Shown: positions 24,393 through 32,257, numbered from the stretch's first letter. The stretch is DNA of 64,000 nt from Streptomyces albidoflavus (GCF_000719955.1 NZ_JOII01000015.1:1-64000); one strand, 5' to 3'. Made by a program: numbers and translations. Notes: a model not told the origin generated them from the sequence alone.

Positions 24393-24426
24393 ACGGGCCC
24401 CGGCCGACGACCAGGCCGGGGCCCGT
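24393..24426 (+). terminator. terminator after L,D-transpeptidase copy 2
   Basis: Perfect 13-bp stem (24393-24405 with 24414-24426) and 8-nt loop, 16 nt after the stop, followed by GTTCTT. Confidence 0.8.
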
Positions 24427-24481
24427 CGGCGTTCTTGGGGGTACGGATGGGGCCGGCGGGGCGGCCGATAGCCTGCCCGCC

Positions 24482-25249
24482 ATGACTGTGCATCTCGACG
24501 TCGCCGACGGCATCGGCACCATCCGGCTCGACCGCCCTCCGATGAACGCCCTGGACATCGCCGTCCAGGACCGCCTCAAGGCCCTCGCCGAGGAGGTGAC
24601 CCACCGCGACGACGTACGCGCCGTGATCCTCTACGGCGGCGAGAAGGTCTTCGCGGCCGGGGCCGACATCAAGGAGATGCGGGAGATGGACCACGCGGCG
24701 ATGGTCGCGCGCTCCCGCGGCCTCCAGGAGGCGTTCACCGCCATCGCCCGCATCCCCAAGCCGGTCGTCGCGGCCGTCACCGGGTACGCCCTGGGCGGCG
24801 GCTGCGAACTGGCGCTCTGCGCCGACTACCGGATCGCCGCCGACAACGCCAAGTTCGGCCAGCCCGAGATCCTGCTCGGCCTGATCCCGGGCGCCGGCGG
24901 CACCCAGCGGCTGCCCCGCCTGATCGGCCCGTCCAAGGCGAAGGACCTCATCTTCACCGGCCGCCAGGTCCGCGCCGACGAGGCCGAGCGGATCGGCCTC
25001 GCCGACCAGGTGGTCCCGGCCGCCGAGGTGTACGAGGCGGCCCGCGCCTGGGCCGCGCGGCTCGCCAAGGGCCCCGCCCTCGCGCTGCGCGCCGCCAAGG
25101 AGGCGGTCGACGCCGGGCTGGAGACCGACATCGACACCGGGCTCACCGTCGAACGCACCTGGTTCGCCGGGCTGTTCGCCACCGAGGACCGGGAGCGCGG
25201 GATGCGCAGCTTCGTCGAGGACGGCCCGGGCAAGGCCCAGTTCCTCTGA
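24482..25249 (+). CDS. enoyl-CoA hydratase/isomerase family protein
   Basis: A 255-residue crotonase-fold enzyme acting on acyl-CoA double bonds, likely in fatty-acid or amino-acid breakdown. Oxyanion-hole segments GGEKVFAAGADIKEM and GYALGGGCELALCADYR are typical, and PEILLGLIPGAGGTQRL carries the catalytic Glu region. Monocistronic between two terminators. The exact substrate chain length cannot be told. Confidence 0.9.
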   Translation: MTVHLDVADGIGTIRLDRPPMNALDIAVQDRLKALAEEVTHRDDVRAVILYGGEKVFAAGADIKEMREMDHAAMVARSRGLQEAFTAIARIPKPVVAAVTGYALGGGCELALCADYRIAADNAKFGQPEILLGLIPGAGGTQRLPRLIGPSKAKDLIFTGRQVRADEAERIGLADQVVPAAEVYEAARAWAARLAKGPALALRAAKEAVDAGLETDIDTGLTVERTWFAGLFATEDRERGMRSFVEDGPGKAQFL

Positions 25250-25275
25250 CCCCTCCCCGGACCGGCCGGGGTCAT

Positions 25276-25306
25276 GTCAACTCGCGCGAAGAGGCGCGGA
25301 GTTGAC
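25276..25306. repeat. inverted repeat GTCAACTC...GAGTTGAC
   Basis: Arms of 12-13 bp with one bulged base and a 6-nt loop, 26 nt after the hydratase stop and just before a second hairpin. Either the first half of a double terminator or a binding site. Confidence 0.5.
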
Positions 25307-25321
25307 CGCCCCAAGGGTGAA

Positions 25322-25354
25322 CCGCACCCCCGAGACCCCCGTTCGGGGGTGCGG
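25322..25354 (+). terminator. terminator after enoyl-CoA hydratase
   Basis: Perfect 12-bp stem CCGCACCCCCGA / TCGGGGGTGCGG with a 9-nt loop. Confidence 0.7.
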
Positions 25355-25539
25355 GCCCCGCCGCCGTCCGCCGCGCACATGACCTCCGGTGACCGCGCCC
25401 GGACGGTGTGTAAGCACAGGTCAGCCCGTACTTTTCCACCCCTGCTATGCCCACGGCATATGTCCGGAGCCGACAGGGTCCCTCCCGAGAGGCGGGTCCT
25501 ATTCCTCGGGAACGGGCCCGAACGGCCCTATCGGCCGCC

Positions 25540-26055
25540 ATGATGGTGCGCATGGCGGGGTTGGAGGGCATCGAGCAGCCGCAGCGACGAGGCGGCATGG
25601 TCGCGGACCGGCGAGGGCCGGCCGTGGAGGACGAGCAGGCGCGCGAGGCGCTGGCGGAGTACGGCAGTCCGGCCGATCACGAGGTGACCATCCCCTCGCG
25701 GTCCGACGCCGCGCGCACCGTCCGCCGGCTCACCCGGCTCGTCGTCATCCACCAGTGGGGGCTGAGTCCCCAGCTGAGCGAGGTGGCCGTGCTGCTCGCC
25801 TCGGAACTGGTTTCCAACGCCGTCCTGCACACCGGCGCCAGCCGTTTCGGCCTGCGCATCACCCGCACCCGCGGCCGGATCAAGGTCGAGTTACGCGACC
25901 CCTCGCGCGGCCTGCCCTGCATGCTGCCGGTCCGGCCCACCGACATCGGCGGCCGCGGTCTCTTCCTGGTCGACAAGCTCTCCGACCGCTGGGGCGCCGA
26001 CCTGCTGCCCATCGGCAAGTACGTCTGGTTCGAGCTGCGCGTCATCGACCGCTGA
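25540..26055 (+). CDS. ATP-binding anti-sigma/regulatory kinase (RsbW-like), TTA codon
   Basis: A 171-residue HATPase_c_2 protein of the SpoIIAB/RsbW-like class abundant in Streptomyces. N-box ELVSNAVLHT and G-box IGGRGLFLVDKLSDRWG are clear; no histidine-phosphorylation domain is present. Codon 118 is TTA (25891-25893, Leu in VELRDPS), so efficient translation should need the bldA tRNA. The start is uncertain: ATG at 25540, 25543 or 25552, none with a good ribosome-binding site. Its target sigma factor is not in the window. Confidence 0.82.
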   Translation: MMVRMAGLEGIEQPQRRGGMVADRRGPAVEDEQAREALAEYGSPADHEVTIPSRSDAARTVRRLTRLVVIHQWGLSPQLSEVAVLLASELVSNAVLHTGASRFGLRITRTRGRIKVELRDPSRGLPCMLPVRPTDIGGRGLFLVDKLSDRWGADLLPIGKYVWFELRVIDR

Positions 26056-26085
26056 GCCGGCCGGGTCCGCCGGGCCCCGCATACG

Positions 26086-26130
26086 CAGAAACCCCCTGTC
26101 GCCGTCGGTGGGGCGCTGCGGGGGTTTCTG
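26086..26130. terminator. hairpin after anti-sigma-like gene
   Basis: 11-bp stem CAGAAACCCCC / GGGGGTTTCTG with a long GC-rich loop, 30 nt after the stop. Confidence 0.6.
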
Positions 26131-26465
26131 GGAACGCCGCGGACAAGGGGGTGTGGTCCGCGACGTCGAGGACAGCCTCGCCCGGGTCAATGGGGGCCGT
26201 GTCCCCGACTATGGCAGAGAGGTGTCCTCGCGGCCAAAAGGCCGAAGAGGGTAAAAGCGGGCAATTCCGGGCATCGCTTCGAAAATCTATGGTGAGGTCG
26301 GCCACGCGCCGCAGGAAAGGCAGGCGTGAGGCGGGAAATCCTGCCGATTGACATGATCGGGACGGGTGGCCGCCGCCGGTCGTCAGCTTCGCGCCCGCGA
26401 CACACCGCCATCAGGTGACGGTCCCCGCCCCGGGGTGCGCCGTCCCCGATCGTGCCCGCGTGATC
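26131..26465. other. region upstream of ADP-ribosyltransferase
   Basis: 335 bp without a credible gene. It has A/T-richer patches (26240-26350) and a perfect TTGACA hexamer at 26348-26353, which may be the -35 box of the next gene, although no good -10 box follows at the right distance. Confidence 0.35.
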
Positions 26466-27080
26466 ATGACCCGTCTGCGCCGCCGTGCCGCCGCGCTCAC
26501 CCTGTCCCTGTCCGCGCTGCTCGCCGCCCCGGCCGTCTCCGCCGCCGAGCCCGCGGCTCCCGCCGCCCCGGCCGCGCCCCGCGCCGCCGCCGCGAACTGC
26601 CCGGTCGTCGAGGACCCGCTGACGGCCGCCGCCGACCCCCGGGTGGACGCGGGCCGCATCACCCCCGAGCCGGCCTTCCGCGACAACTGCTCCCAGCTCT
26701 ACCGCGCCGACGGCCGCCCGCCCGCCGTCATCTTCGACGAGGGCTTCCTGCCGAAGGACACCGTGAACGGCCAGTACGACCTGGAGGCGTACGTCCTCGT
26801 CAACCAGCCCTCCCCGTACGTCTCCACCACGTACGACCACGACCTGTACAAGCAGTGGAAGAGCGACTGGAACTACTACATCGACGCCCCCGGCGGCATC
26901 GACGTGAACCGCACCATCGGCGACACCCACCGCTGGGCCGAGCAGCGCGAGGTGGCCTTCGCGGGCGGTATCCGCAGTGAGTTCATCGTGGGCGCCTGTC
27001 CGATCGACCGCGCCGCCAAGCAGGAGATCATGGGCGAGTGCGTCGACAACCCCCAGTACCGCCCCTGGCGCCGCCGCTGA
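26466..27080 (+). CDS. secreted pierisin/Scabin-family ADP-ribosyltransferase
   Basis: Probable mono-ADP-ribosyltransferase that modifies guanine bases or guanosine in nucleic acid, like Scabin and ScARP (SCO5461). The 204-residue product has a signal peptide (RLRRR, then a hydrophobic stretch ending PAVSA at 26) and a single small domain. The R-S-E class motifs are all visible: Arg80 in QLYRADG, Ser120-Thr121-Thr122 in YVSTTYD, and Gln160-x-Glu162 in WAEQREVAF. Gln two before the Glu points to the pierisin-like QxE type. Cys45, 75, 178 and 192 could make two disulfides. GTG at 26415 or 26460 are other starts. No immunity gene or toxin-translocation domain is adjacent. It converges on a GH25 gene. 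Confidence 0.88.
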   Translation: MTRLRRRAAALTLSLSALLAAPAVSAAEPAAPAAPAAPRAAAANCPVVEDPLTAAADPRVDAGRITPEPAFRDNCSQLYRADGRPPAVIFDEGFLPKDTVNGQYDLEAYVLVNQPSPYVSTTYDHDLYKQWKSDWNYYIDAPGGIDVNRTIGDTHRWAEQREVAFAGGIRSEFIVGACPIDRAAKQEIMGECVDNPQYRPWRRR

Positions 27081-27098
27081 CGCGCGGGGTGCGGTGAC

Positions 27099-27131
27099 AG
27101 GTCGCCCGGAACTGCTGGTTCCGGGCGACCT
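27099..27131. terminator. bidirectional terminator ADP-ribosyltransferase / GH25
   Basis: Perfect 14-bp stem AGGTCGCCCGGAAC with complement at 27118-27131 and a TGCTG loop, between convergent stops. Confidence 0.88.
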
Positions 27132-27159
27132 CGTGCGTACGGGGTCGTCCCGCCGGAGG

Positions 27160-27714
27160 TCAGCCCCGGCGTGCCCAGGCCGTCAGCTCCTCGCGGTCGC
27201 CGAAGTCGGCGACGTTCTGGTCGAGCGGGGTGTCCGTGTACTGGTGGATGCACCAGTCGGCCTTGATGCGGGGCTTGCCCTTGGTGACGTAGTCCGCGAT
27301 CCACAGGCCGTCGCCCGCGTAGGAGGTGGTGTCGCGGTTGAGCCAGAAGTCGCGGTTGCAGTAGAGCAGGACGCGGTGGTCCGGGCGGAGCCGCTTGATC
27401 TCGCGGAGGAAGGCGTCCTTCTCCTTGCCGGTGGCGGCGGTGCCGTCGCCGGTGCGCTCCCAGTCGAGGGCGAGCAGGTCGCCCTCGCGCTCCTCGGTCT
27501 TGGCGAGGAAATACTCCGCCTGCGCCTCGATGTTGCCCGGCCAGAGGAAGTGGTAGAAGCCGACGGTGCATCCGGCGTCGCGGGCCCGCTTGGTCTGGTC
27601 GGCCAGCTGCGGGCTGACGTAGGACCTGCCCTCGGTCGCCTTGATGAAGACGAAGTCGACCCCGTCGGTCTCGAACGACTTCTGGTGGGAGCTGATGTCG
27701 ATGCCGTGCAGCAC
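27160..27714 (-). CDS. GH25 family muramidase-like protein, no signal peptide
   Basis: A 184-residue single GH25 (Chalaropsis-type lysozyme) domain. GIDISSHQ starts the barrel, IKATEG follows, YHF at 54-56, and the catalytic Asp84-x-Glu86 in LALDWERT is intact; the C-terminal IHQYTDTP is the family end motif. GTG start with AGGAGG 8 nt upstream. An in-frame TAG about 48 nt upstream rules out a longer N-terminus, so no signal peptide or membrane anchor is encoded. It may act in the cytoplasm, be exported by another route, or be released on lysis. Confidence 0.85.
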   Translation of the reverse strand: MLHGIDISSHQKSFETDGVDFVFIKATEGRSYVSPQLADQTKRARDAGCTVGFYHFLWPGNIEAQAEYFLAKTEEREGDLLALDWERTGDGTAATGKEKDAFLREIKRLRPDHRVLLYCNRDFWLNRDTTSYAGDGLWIADYVTKGKPRIKADWCIHQYTDTPLDQNVADFGDREELTAWARRG

Positions 27715-27978
27715 GGTCCCTGCCTCCTGTGGTCGCCGGTGCGCTCTCGTCCCCTCGGCCTACCCGGGAAGGTCCCGCCGACGCCCCCACGCCGCCTTGG
27801 AGCGTCCGATGCGCCGCTCACGCCCCTCGAAAGGGTGATGAGGGGTGAGGAATGCGGAGATGGACGGGAATAGCTGGTCGGCATCGTCCCGTTGATGGCC
27901 TGTCAGGAGCCCCCGCCGGGGGCCGCCGGACGCGCCGTGCGGGCGTCCGCCCACCGCAGCACCGTCGGAAGGTCTGAC

Positions 27979-28638
27979 ATGAGGATCGGCATCATCGGAG
28001 CGGGCAACATCGGCGGCAACCTCACCCGCCGCCTCACCGCCCTCGGCCACCAGGTGACCGTCGCCAACTCCCGCTCGCCCGAGACGCTCGGCGCCCTCAC
28101 CGAGGAGACCGGGGCCACCGCCGCCGAGGCGGCCCACGCGGCCGACGGCGCCGAACTGGTCATCGTCACCGTCCCGCTGAAGAACGTCCCCGACCTGCCC
28201 GAGGGCTTCCTCGAAGGGGCCGTGCCCGGCGCCGTCGTGATCGACACCAACAACTACTACCCGCAGCAGCGGGACGGCCGGATCGACGCCATCGAGGACG
28301 GCCTGCCCGAGAGCCGCTGGGTCTCCGCCCGGATCGGCCACCCGGTGGTCAAGGCATTCAACGGCACTTACGCCCAGGACCTCCTGGACCGCCCCACCGC
28401 GCCCGGCACCCCGCACCGCCACGCCCTGCCCGTCGCCGGCGACGACCCGGCCGCCAAGCAGGTCGTCCGGGACCTCATCGACGCCCTCGGCTTCGACACC
28501 GTCGACACCGGCACCCTCGACGACTCCTGGCGCCAGCAGCCCGGCACCCCGGTCTACGGCAGCCGGGGCGACGCCGAGGAGGTCCGCCGCCTGCTGGACG
28601 AGGCCCGGCCGGAGCGTCCGGCCGAGTTCCGCGCCTGA
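27979..28638 (+). CDS. NADPH-dependent F420 reductase-like oxidoreductase
   Basis: A 219-residue Rossmann protein starting MRIGIIGAGNIGGNL with the GxGxxG loop and TVANSRSPE after beta-2, which favours NADP. VIDTNNYYPQ and GHPVVKAFNGTYAQDL fit the family. ATG with GGAAGG upstream. Paralogue of the gene at 12932. It converges with the pseudo-phosphatase gene, separated by 8 nt only. Substrate and F420 use are unproven. Confidence 0.82.
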   Translation: MRIGIIGAGNIGGNLTRRLTALGHQVTVANSRSPETLGALTEETGATAAEAAHAADGAELVIVTVPLKNVPDLPEGFLEGAVPGAVVIDTNNYYPQQRDGRIDAIEDGLPESRWVSARIGHPVVKAFNGTYAQDLLDRPTAPGTPHRHALPVAGDDPAAKQVVRDLIDALGFDTVDTGTLDDSWRQQPGTPVYGSRGDAEEVRRLLDEARPERPAEFRA

Positions 28639-28646
28639 CCCGGGGG

Positions 28647-29282
28647 TCAGCCCTCGCCGCGTGCCGCTCCGGCCGGGGCGAGGGGCCGGCCGGTCGCCAG
28701 GTTCCAGCGGCCCGGCCGGCCGGTGAGGGTGGTCAGGGTCAGCGGGCCCGTGTCCAGGCGCCAGAAGGCGGCGGGCGGGAGGGTCAGGGCGTGGGTGACG
28801 GCGGCGCGGACGACGGCCGGTTCCACCACGGCGAGCAGGCGGACCACGCCCCGCGCCGGGGGCCCGCTCCCGCCGTTCCCCGCGCCCGCGTCCAGCCAGG
28901 CGCCCACCCGGTCGAGCAGCTCGTCGAGGCTCTCCCCGCCGTGCGGGGCGGCCCCGGGGTCGCTCGCCCAGGCGGCCACCGCCTCCGGCTCGGCGGCCGC
29001 GACCTCGTCCAGCCGCAGCCCAGACCAGCGGCCCAACTGCCATCCCGCGGGCGCCACTTGGAGGTCGTCCGGCGCGCCCAGGCCCAGCTCGCGGGCGGTG
29101 GCGCGGCAGCGGCCCGAGGCCCCGGCGGCGTACCGGTCGGCGGCGGGCAGGTGCGGGGCGGCCGTGCGGGCGGCGCGGGCGCCGGACGGGTCGAGCGGGG
29201 TGTCGCCGTCCAAGCGGGCCTCGCGCAGGGCCGGGTTGAGGGCGGGTGAGACCAGCATCACCCGCAAGGTCGGCGTCGTCAC
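28647..29282 (-). CDS. histidine-phosphatase-fold protein lacking catalytic residues
   Basis: A 211-residue protein with the phosphoglycerate-mutase fold but a dead active site. Where family members have RHG near the N-terminus, this has SPAL (VMLVSPALNPAL); where the second catalytic His sits (THGGVxRA) it has VEPAVVRA; and the acidic region is replaced by GWQLGRWSGL. The structural motif PHGGESLDELLDRV remains. GTG start. It is divergent from the cobalamin riboswitch-controlled cbtBA operon. CobC-like alpha-ribazole phosphatases belong to this fold, so a cobalamin-linked binding or regulatory role is possible but not shown. Confidence 0.75.
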   Translation of the reverse strand: MTTPTLRVMLVSPALNPALREARLDGDTPLDPSGARAARTAAPHLPAADRYAAGASGRCRATARELGLGAPDDLQVAPAGWQLGRWSGLRLDEVAAAEPEAVAAWASDPGAAPHGGESLDELLDRVGAWLDAGAGNGGSGPPARGVVRLLAVVEPAVVRAAVTHALTLPPAAFWRLDTGPLTLTTLTGRPGRWNLATGRPLAPAGAARGEG

Positions 29283-29419
29283 CCTCAGTGCTCCCGTCCG
29301 GCGTCCCGGGCGGTGCGCGCGGGGGCGCCCGCCACCCTCAGTTGGTCATGAGCACCACATCACGCCTGGCCAGAGGGGTCCAGTTGGTGAGTGGCCGTAG
29401 CGGTGGGGGCGACAGCGGC

Positions 29420-29545
29420 GGTATGGTCCCCTCGTTCATGACGACGGGCGGACGGAAGCCGGTGGGAATCCGGCACGGTCGCGCCACTGTGTACCCGCGA
29501 GACGCGGGAAGTCAGACCCGCCCCCGGTCGTCCCAGGCACCACGA
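29420..29545 (+). ncRNA. cobalamin riboswitch
   Basis: Leader of cbtB. The diagnostic run GAAGCCGGTGGGAATCCGGC is followed by the B12 box core GCCACTGTG (29483-29491) and AAGTCAGACCCG. An outer helix GACGAC (29440-29445) / GTCGTC (29527-29532) closes the aptamer. A possible expression-platform hairpin (GGGA...TCCC, about 29547-29561) lies next to the cbtB ribosome-binding site AGGAG. Boundaries are approximate. It should lower cbtBA expression when cobalamin is plentiful. Confidence 0.88.
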
Positions 29546-29574
29546 TCGGGACGCGTGTTCCCACAGGAGCTGTC

Positions 29575-29793
29575 ATGGCGCAATCAGTCGCCCCCGCCGA
29601 CGCGGGCATACCCGCGATCACCCCCCTCTCGCTGAAGGCCATCGCCCCGTGGGCGGTCTTCATCGGCCTCCTCGCCCTGGTCCTGCTCTACTTCGTCGGC
29701 GCCGAACAGGGCGCCACCGCCCTCGTCTCCGGCGAGGGCATCCACGAGTGGGTCCACGACGGACGCCACCTCCTCGGCTTCCCCTGCCACTGA
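29575..29793 (+). CDS. cbtB: cobalt transporter subunit CbtB
   Basis: A 72-residue membrane protein with one membrane span (about 25-42, WAVFIGLLALVLLYFVGAEQ) and the CbtB C-terminal metal-binding motif: His in HEWVHDGRH and a terminal CH. With CbtA it forms a B12-regulated cobalt uptake system. ATG with AGGAG upstream, directly downstream of the riboswitch. cbtA follows after 22 nt. Confidence 0.93.
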   Translation: MAQSVAPADAGIPAITPLSLKAIAPWAVFIGLLALVLLYFVGAEQGATALVSGEGIHEWVHDGRHLLGFPCH

Positions 29794-29815
29794 GCGAAGA
29801 GGGGAACCGGAACCC

Positions 29816-30580
29816 ATGAACACCCTCTCGGTCCGCGCCCTGCTGGTCCGCGGCATGCTCGCGGGCCTCGCGGCCGGCGTCGCCGCCCTGCTCGTCGCGT
29901 ACTTCCTCGGTGAGTCCCGGGTGGACGCCGCCATCGCGCTGGAGGAGCACGCGGCCGGCGGCCACCACGACCACGGCGGCGGCGAGGAGGAACTCGTCAG
30001 CCGCGCCCTGCAGGCCACCGGCGGCCTCGCCACCGGCGTCCTGGTCTTCGGCGTCGCCATCGGCGGCATCGCGGCCATCGCCTTCTGCGTCGCCCTCGGC
30101 CGGATCGGCCGCTTCGGCCCGCGCGCCACCGCCGCCTTCGTCGCCCTCGGCGGCCTGATCGCGGTCTACGTGGTGCCGTTCCTCAAGTACCCGGCCAACC
30201 CGCCGGCCGTCGGCGACGGCGACACCATCGGGAAACGCACCGCGCTCTTCTTCCTGCTGGTGCTGCTCAGCGTGCTGCTCGCGGTCGGCGCCGTCCTCCT
30301 CGGCCGCCGGCTCGCCCCGCGCCTCGGCAACTGGAACGCGACCGTCGCCGCCGGCGCCGCCTTCCTGCTCGCGGTCACCCTGGCCTACGTCTTCCTGCCC
30401 TCGTACAACGAGGTCGGGCCGGACTTCCCGGGCCAGCTGCTGTGGCAGTTCCGCCTCGCCACCCTCGCCGTGCAGGCCGTCCTGTGGACCGTCTTCGGCC
30501 TGGTCTTCGGGGCGCTGGCGGAGCGGCTGCTCACCCCGGAGTCCGCGCGCCCCCGGCCCGCGGAGACCGTGGCGGCCTGA
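29816..30580 (+). CDS. cbtA: cobalt transporter subunit CbtA
   Basis: A 254-residue polytopic membrane protein, partner of CbtB in cobalt uptake. The family start (LLVRGMLAGLAAGVAALL), a periplasmic His-rich loop AAGGHHDHGGGEEE (about 44-57) after the first helix, and later helices are visible. It is in the riboswitch-controlled transcript and ends before a strong hairpin. Confidence 0.93.
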   Translation: MNTLSVRALLVRGMLAGLAAGVAALLVAYFLGESRVDAAIALEEHAAGGHHDHGGGEEELVSRALQATGGLATGVLVFGVAIGGIAAIAFCVALGRIGRFGPRATAAFVALGGLIAVYVVPFLKYPANPPAVGDGDTIGKRTALFFLLVLLSVLLAVGAVLLGRRLAPRLGNWNATVAAGAAFLLAVTLAYVFLPSYNEVGPDFPGQLLWQFRLATLAVQAVLWTVFGLVFGALAERLLTPESARPRPAETVAA

Positions 30581-30603
30581 CCGCGCACCGGACGCACGTG
30601 ACA

Positions 30604-30642
30604 GCGGGGTCCCGCCGGGCCGTTGCCCGGCAGGGACCCCGC
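30604..30642 (+). terminator. terminator after cbtA
   Basis: 17-bp stem with one bulged A (30604-30620 with 30625-30642), 23 nt after the stop. Confidence 0.8.
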
Positions 30643-30724
30643 CGCGTGCGCCGTCCGCTCCACCGCCGTACCCGCGCTCGTGCGCGGGCTTGGCGGACCG
30701 AGGGGGCCCGGTGGCCCGGCCCGG

Positions 30725-31144
30725 TCACTGGACGCGGGACGTGGACTGCTCCTCGTCCTCGTCCTCCTCGCCCTCGATGTGCACGTCGTCCACCGCGATG
30801 TTGACCTCCACGACCTCCAGCGCCGTCATCTGCCCGATGGCCCGGGCGACGTTGGAGCGGATCTGGCGGGCCACGTCGGAGATGGACTCGCCGTACTCGA
30901 CGACGATGTCCAGGTCGACGGCGGCCTGCTTCTCGCCCACCTCGACCTTGACGCCCCTGGTGGGGTCGCTGCTGCTGGAGACCCGGTCGCGCACGGCTCC
31001 CAGCGCGCGTTTCATGCCGCCGCCCATCGCGTAGACCCCGGAGGTCTCCCGGGCGGCGATACCGGCGATCGTGGCCACCACCGAGTCGGCAATGGTGGTC
31101 CTGCCCTTGACGGGACCGTTGCGGTCCGCACCGTTCTCGGCCAT
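30725..31144 (-). CDS. Asp23/Gls24 family envelope stress response protein
   Basis: A 139-residue soluble protein of the Asp23/Gls24 family (also DUF322): TTIADSVVATIAGIAARETSGV and VEVGEKQAAVDLDIVVEYG are the characteristic alternating alpha/beta segments. Known members localise to the membrane with an anchor partner (e.g. AmaP); no partner is adjacent here. C-terminus is acidic (EGEEDEDEEQ). Good ribosome-binding site GAGGA upstream. Monocistronic. Confidence 0.9.
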   Translation of the reverse strand: MAENGADRNGPVKGRTTIADSVVATIAGIAARETSGVYAMGGGMKRALGAVRDRVSSSSDPTRGVKVEVGEKQAAVDLDIVVEYGESISDVARQIRSNVARAIGQMTALEVVEVNIAVDDVHIEGEEDEDEEQSTSRVQ

Positions 31145-31309
31145 ACGGCTGTCCTCACTGCGCTCGCGCGGTCACGCTCCACCCGCCGACCCGTCGGCGA
31201 CGGACCGGCCGCGATGTCGCGAAAGCGGCCTTCTGCGCGCTTCCCTCCCAGTCTGCGACGGGGTGGAGCGGCCCGCCATTCGAGTGAGCGGCGGGCCGGT
31301 CCCCGCCGC

Positions 31310-32257
31310 TCAGGCCGGGGCGGGCCCGGCGGTCCCGTTCCCGTAGGTGACGGGGCGCTTGGGGGCCGTGTCCACGGCCAGGGAGAAGATGTCCGGCCGG
31401 GCGTAGTGACCGGTGACGTCCATGTCCAGGCTCTGCCGGACGATCTCCGCGCGGTCGATCTCCGCGTACAGCAGGGTCTCCTCGCCCCAGACCGGGCCCG
31501 CCACCACCTCCCCGCGCGGGGAGACGACCGCCGAGCCGCCGCGCATCAGCACGTCGTCCGGCTCGGTGGCGAAGAGGGCGGCGTAGTCGTCCGGGTAGTC
31601 GGAGCGGCGCATGACCTGGCAGGCCGTCACCACCCAGCAGCGGCCCTCCAGCGCGATGTGGCGCATGGTCGGCAGCCAGGTCTCGCGGTCGTCGGCGGTC
31701 GGCGCGCAGTACACCTCGACGCCCTGCCCGTACATCGCCGCCCGCAGCAGCGGCATGTAGTTCTCCCAGCAGATGACGCTGCCCAGCGCCCCGGCCGGCG
31801 AGTCGACCACCGGCAGCGTCGAGCCGTCGCCGAAGCCCCAGATCAGCCGCTCGGCGCCGGTCGGCATCACCTTGCGGTGGTGCCCGGCGAGGCGGCCCCG
31901 CTCGTCGATCATGACGACCGTGCAGTACAGGGTGCGGCCGGCCCGCTCGATGATCCCCATCACCACGAAAACGCCCTGTTCACGGGCGGCCTCCGCGACC
32001 GCCGCCAGCTCCGGCCCGTCCAGCTCGACCGCCGCCTCCCAGGAGCGCAGGAACTCGTCCCGCCCCTCCTCGGTCCGCCGCCCCACCGGCGAGCCGAACG
32101 ACAGCGCCTTCGGGTACGTCCCGAGGAACGCCTCCGGGAAGACGATCACCTCGGCCCCCTCGGCGGCGGCCTCGGCGAGCGCGGCGACGGCCTTGCGGAC
32201 GGTCGCCGCGGCGTCGAAGGCGACCGAGCCGAGCTGGGCGACGGCGATTCTGGTCAT
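31310..32257 (-). CDS. nitrilase (carbon-nitrogen hydrolase)
   Basis: Converts nitriles to carboxylic acids and ammonia. The 315-residue protein has the Glu-Lys-Cys triad: Glu42 in VFPEAFLG, Lys129 in HHRKVMPTGAERLIWG, and Cys163 in VICWENYMPLLR. The motifs RLIWGFGDGS and ICWENYMPL are those of true nitrilases rather than amidases. It is the last gene of an operon with aldoxime dehydratase, which makes nitriles; its ATG overlaps the LysR stop by 4 nt. Confidence 0.92.
   Translation of the reverse strand: MTRIAVAQLGSVAFDAAATVRKAVAALAEAAAEGAEVIVFPEAFLGTYPKALSFGSPVGRRTEEGRDEFLRSWEAAVELDGPELAAVAEAAREQGVFVVMGIIERAGRTLYCTVVMIDERGRLAGHHRKVMPTGAERLIWGFGDGSTLPVVDSPAGALGSVICWENYMPLLRAAMYGQGVEVYCAPTADDRETWLPTMRHIALEGRCWVVTACQVMRRSDYPDDYAALFATEPDDVLMRGGSAVVSPRGEVVAGPVWGEETLLYAEIDRAEIVRQSLDMDVTGHYARPDIFSLAVDTAPKRPVTYGNGTAGPAPA

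Noticed and set aside
26042..26305. Minus-strand 87-residue frame
   Set aside because: No ribosome-binding site, crosses a terminator, no recognisable fold.
26466..27714. Toxin-immunity pair made of the ADP-ribosyltransferase and the GH25 protein
   Set aside because: They are convergent and separated by a strong terminator; GH25 has no immunity-like features.
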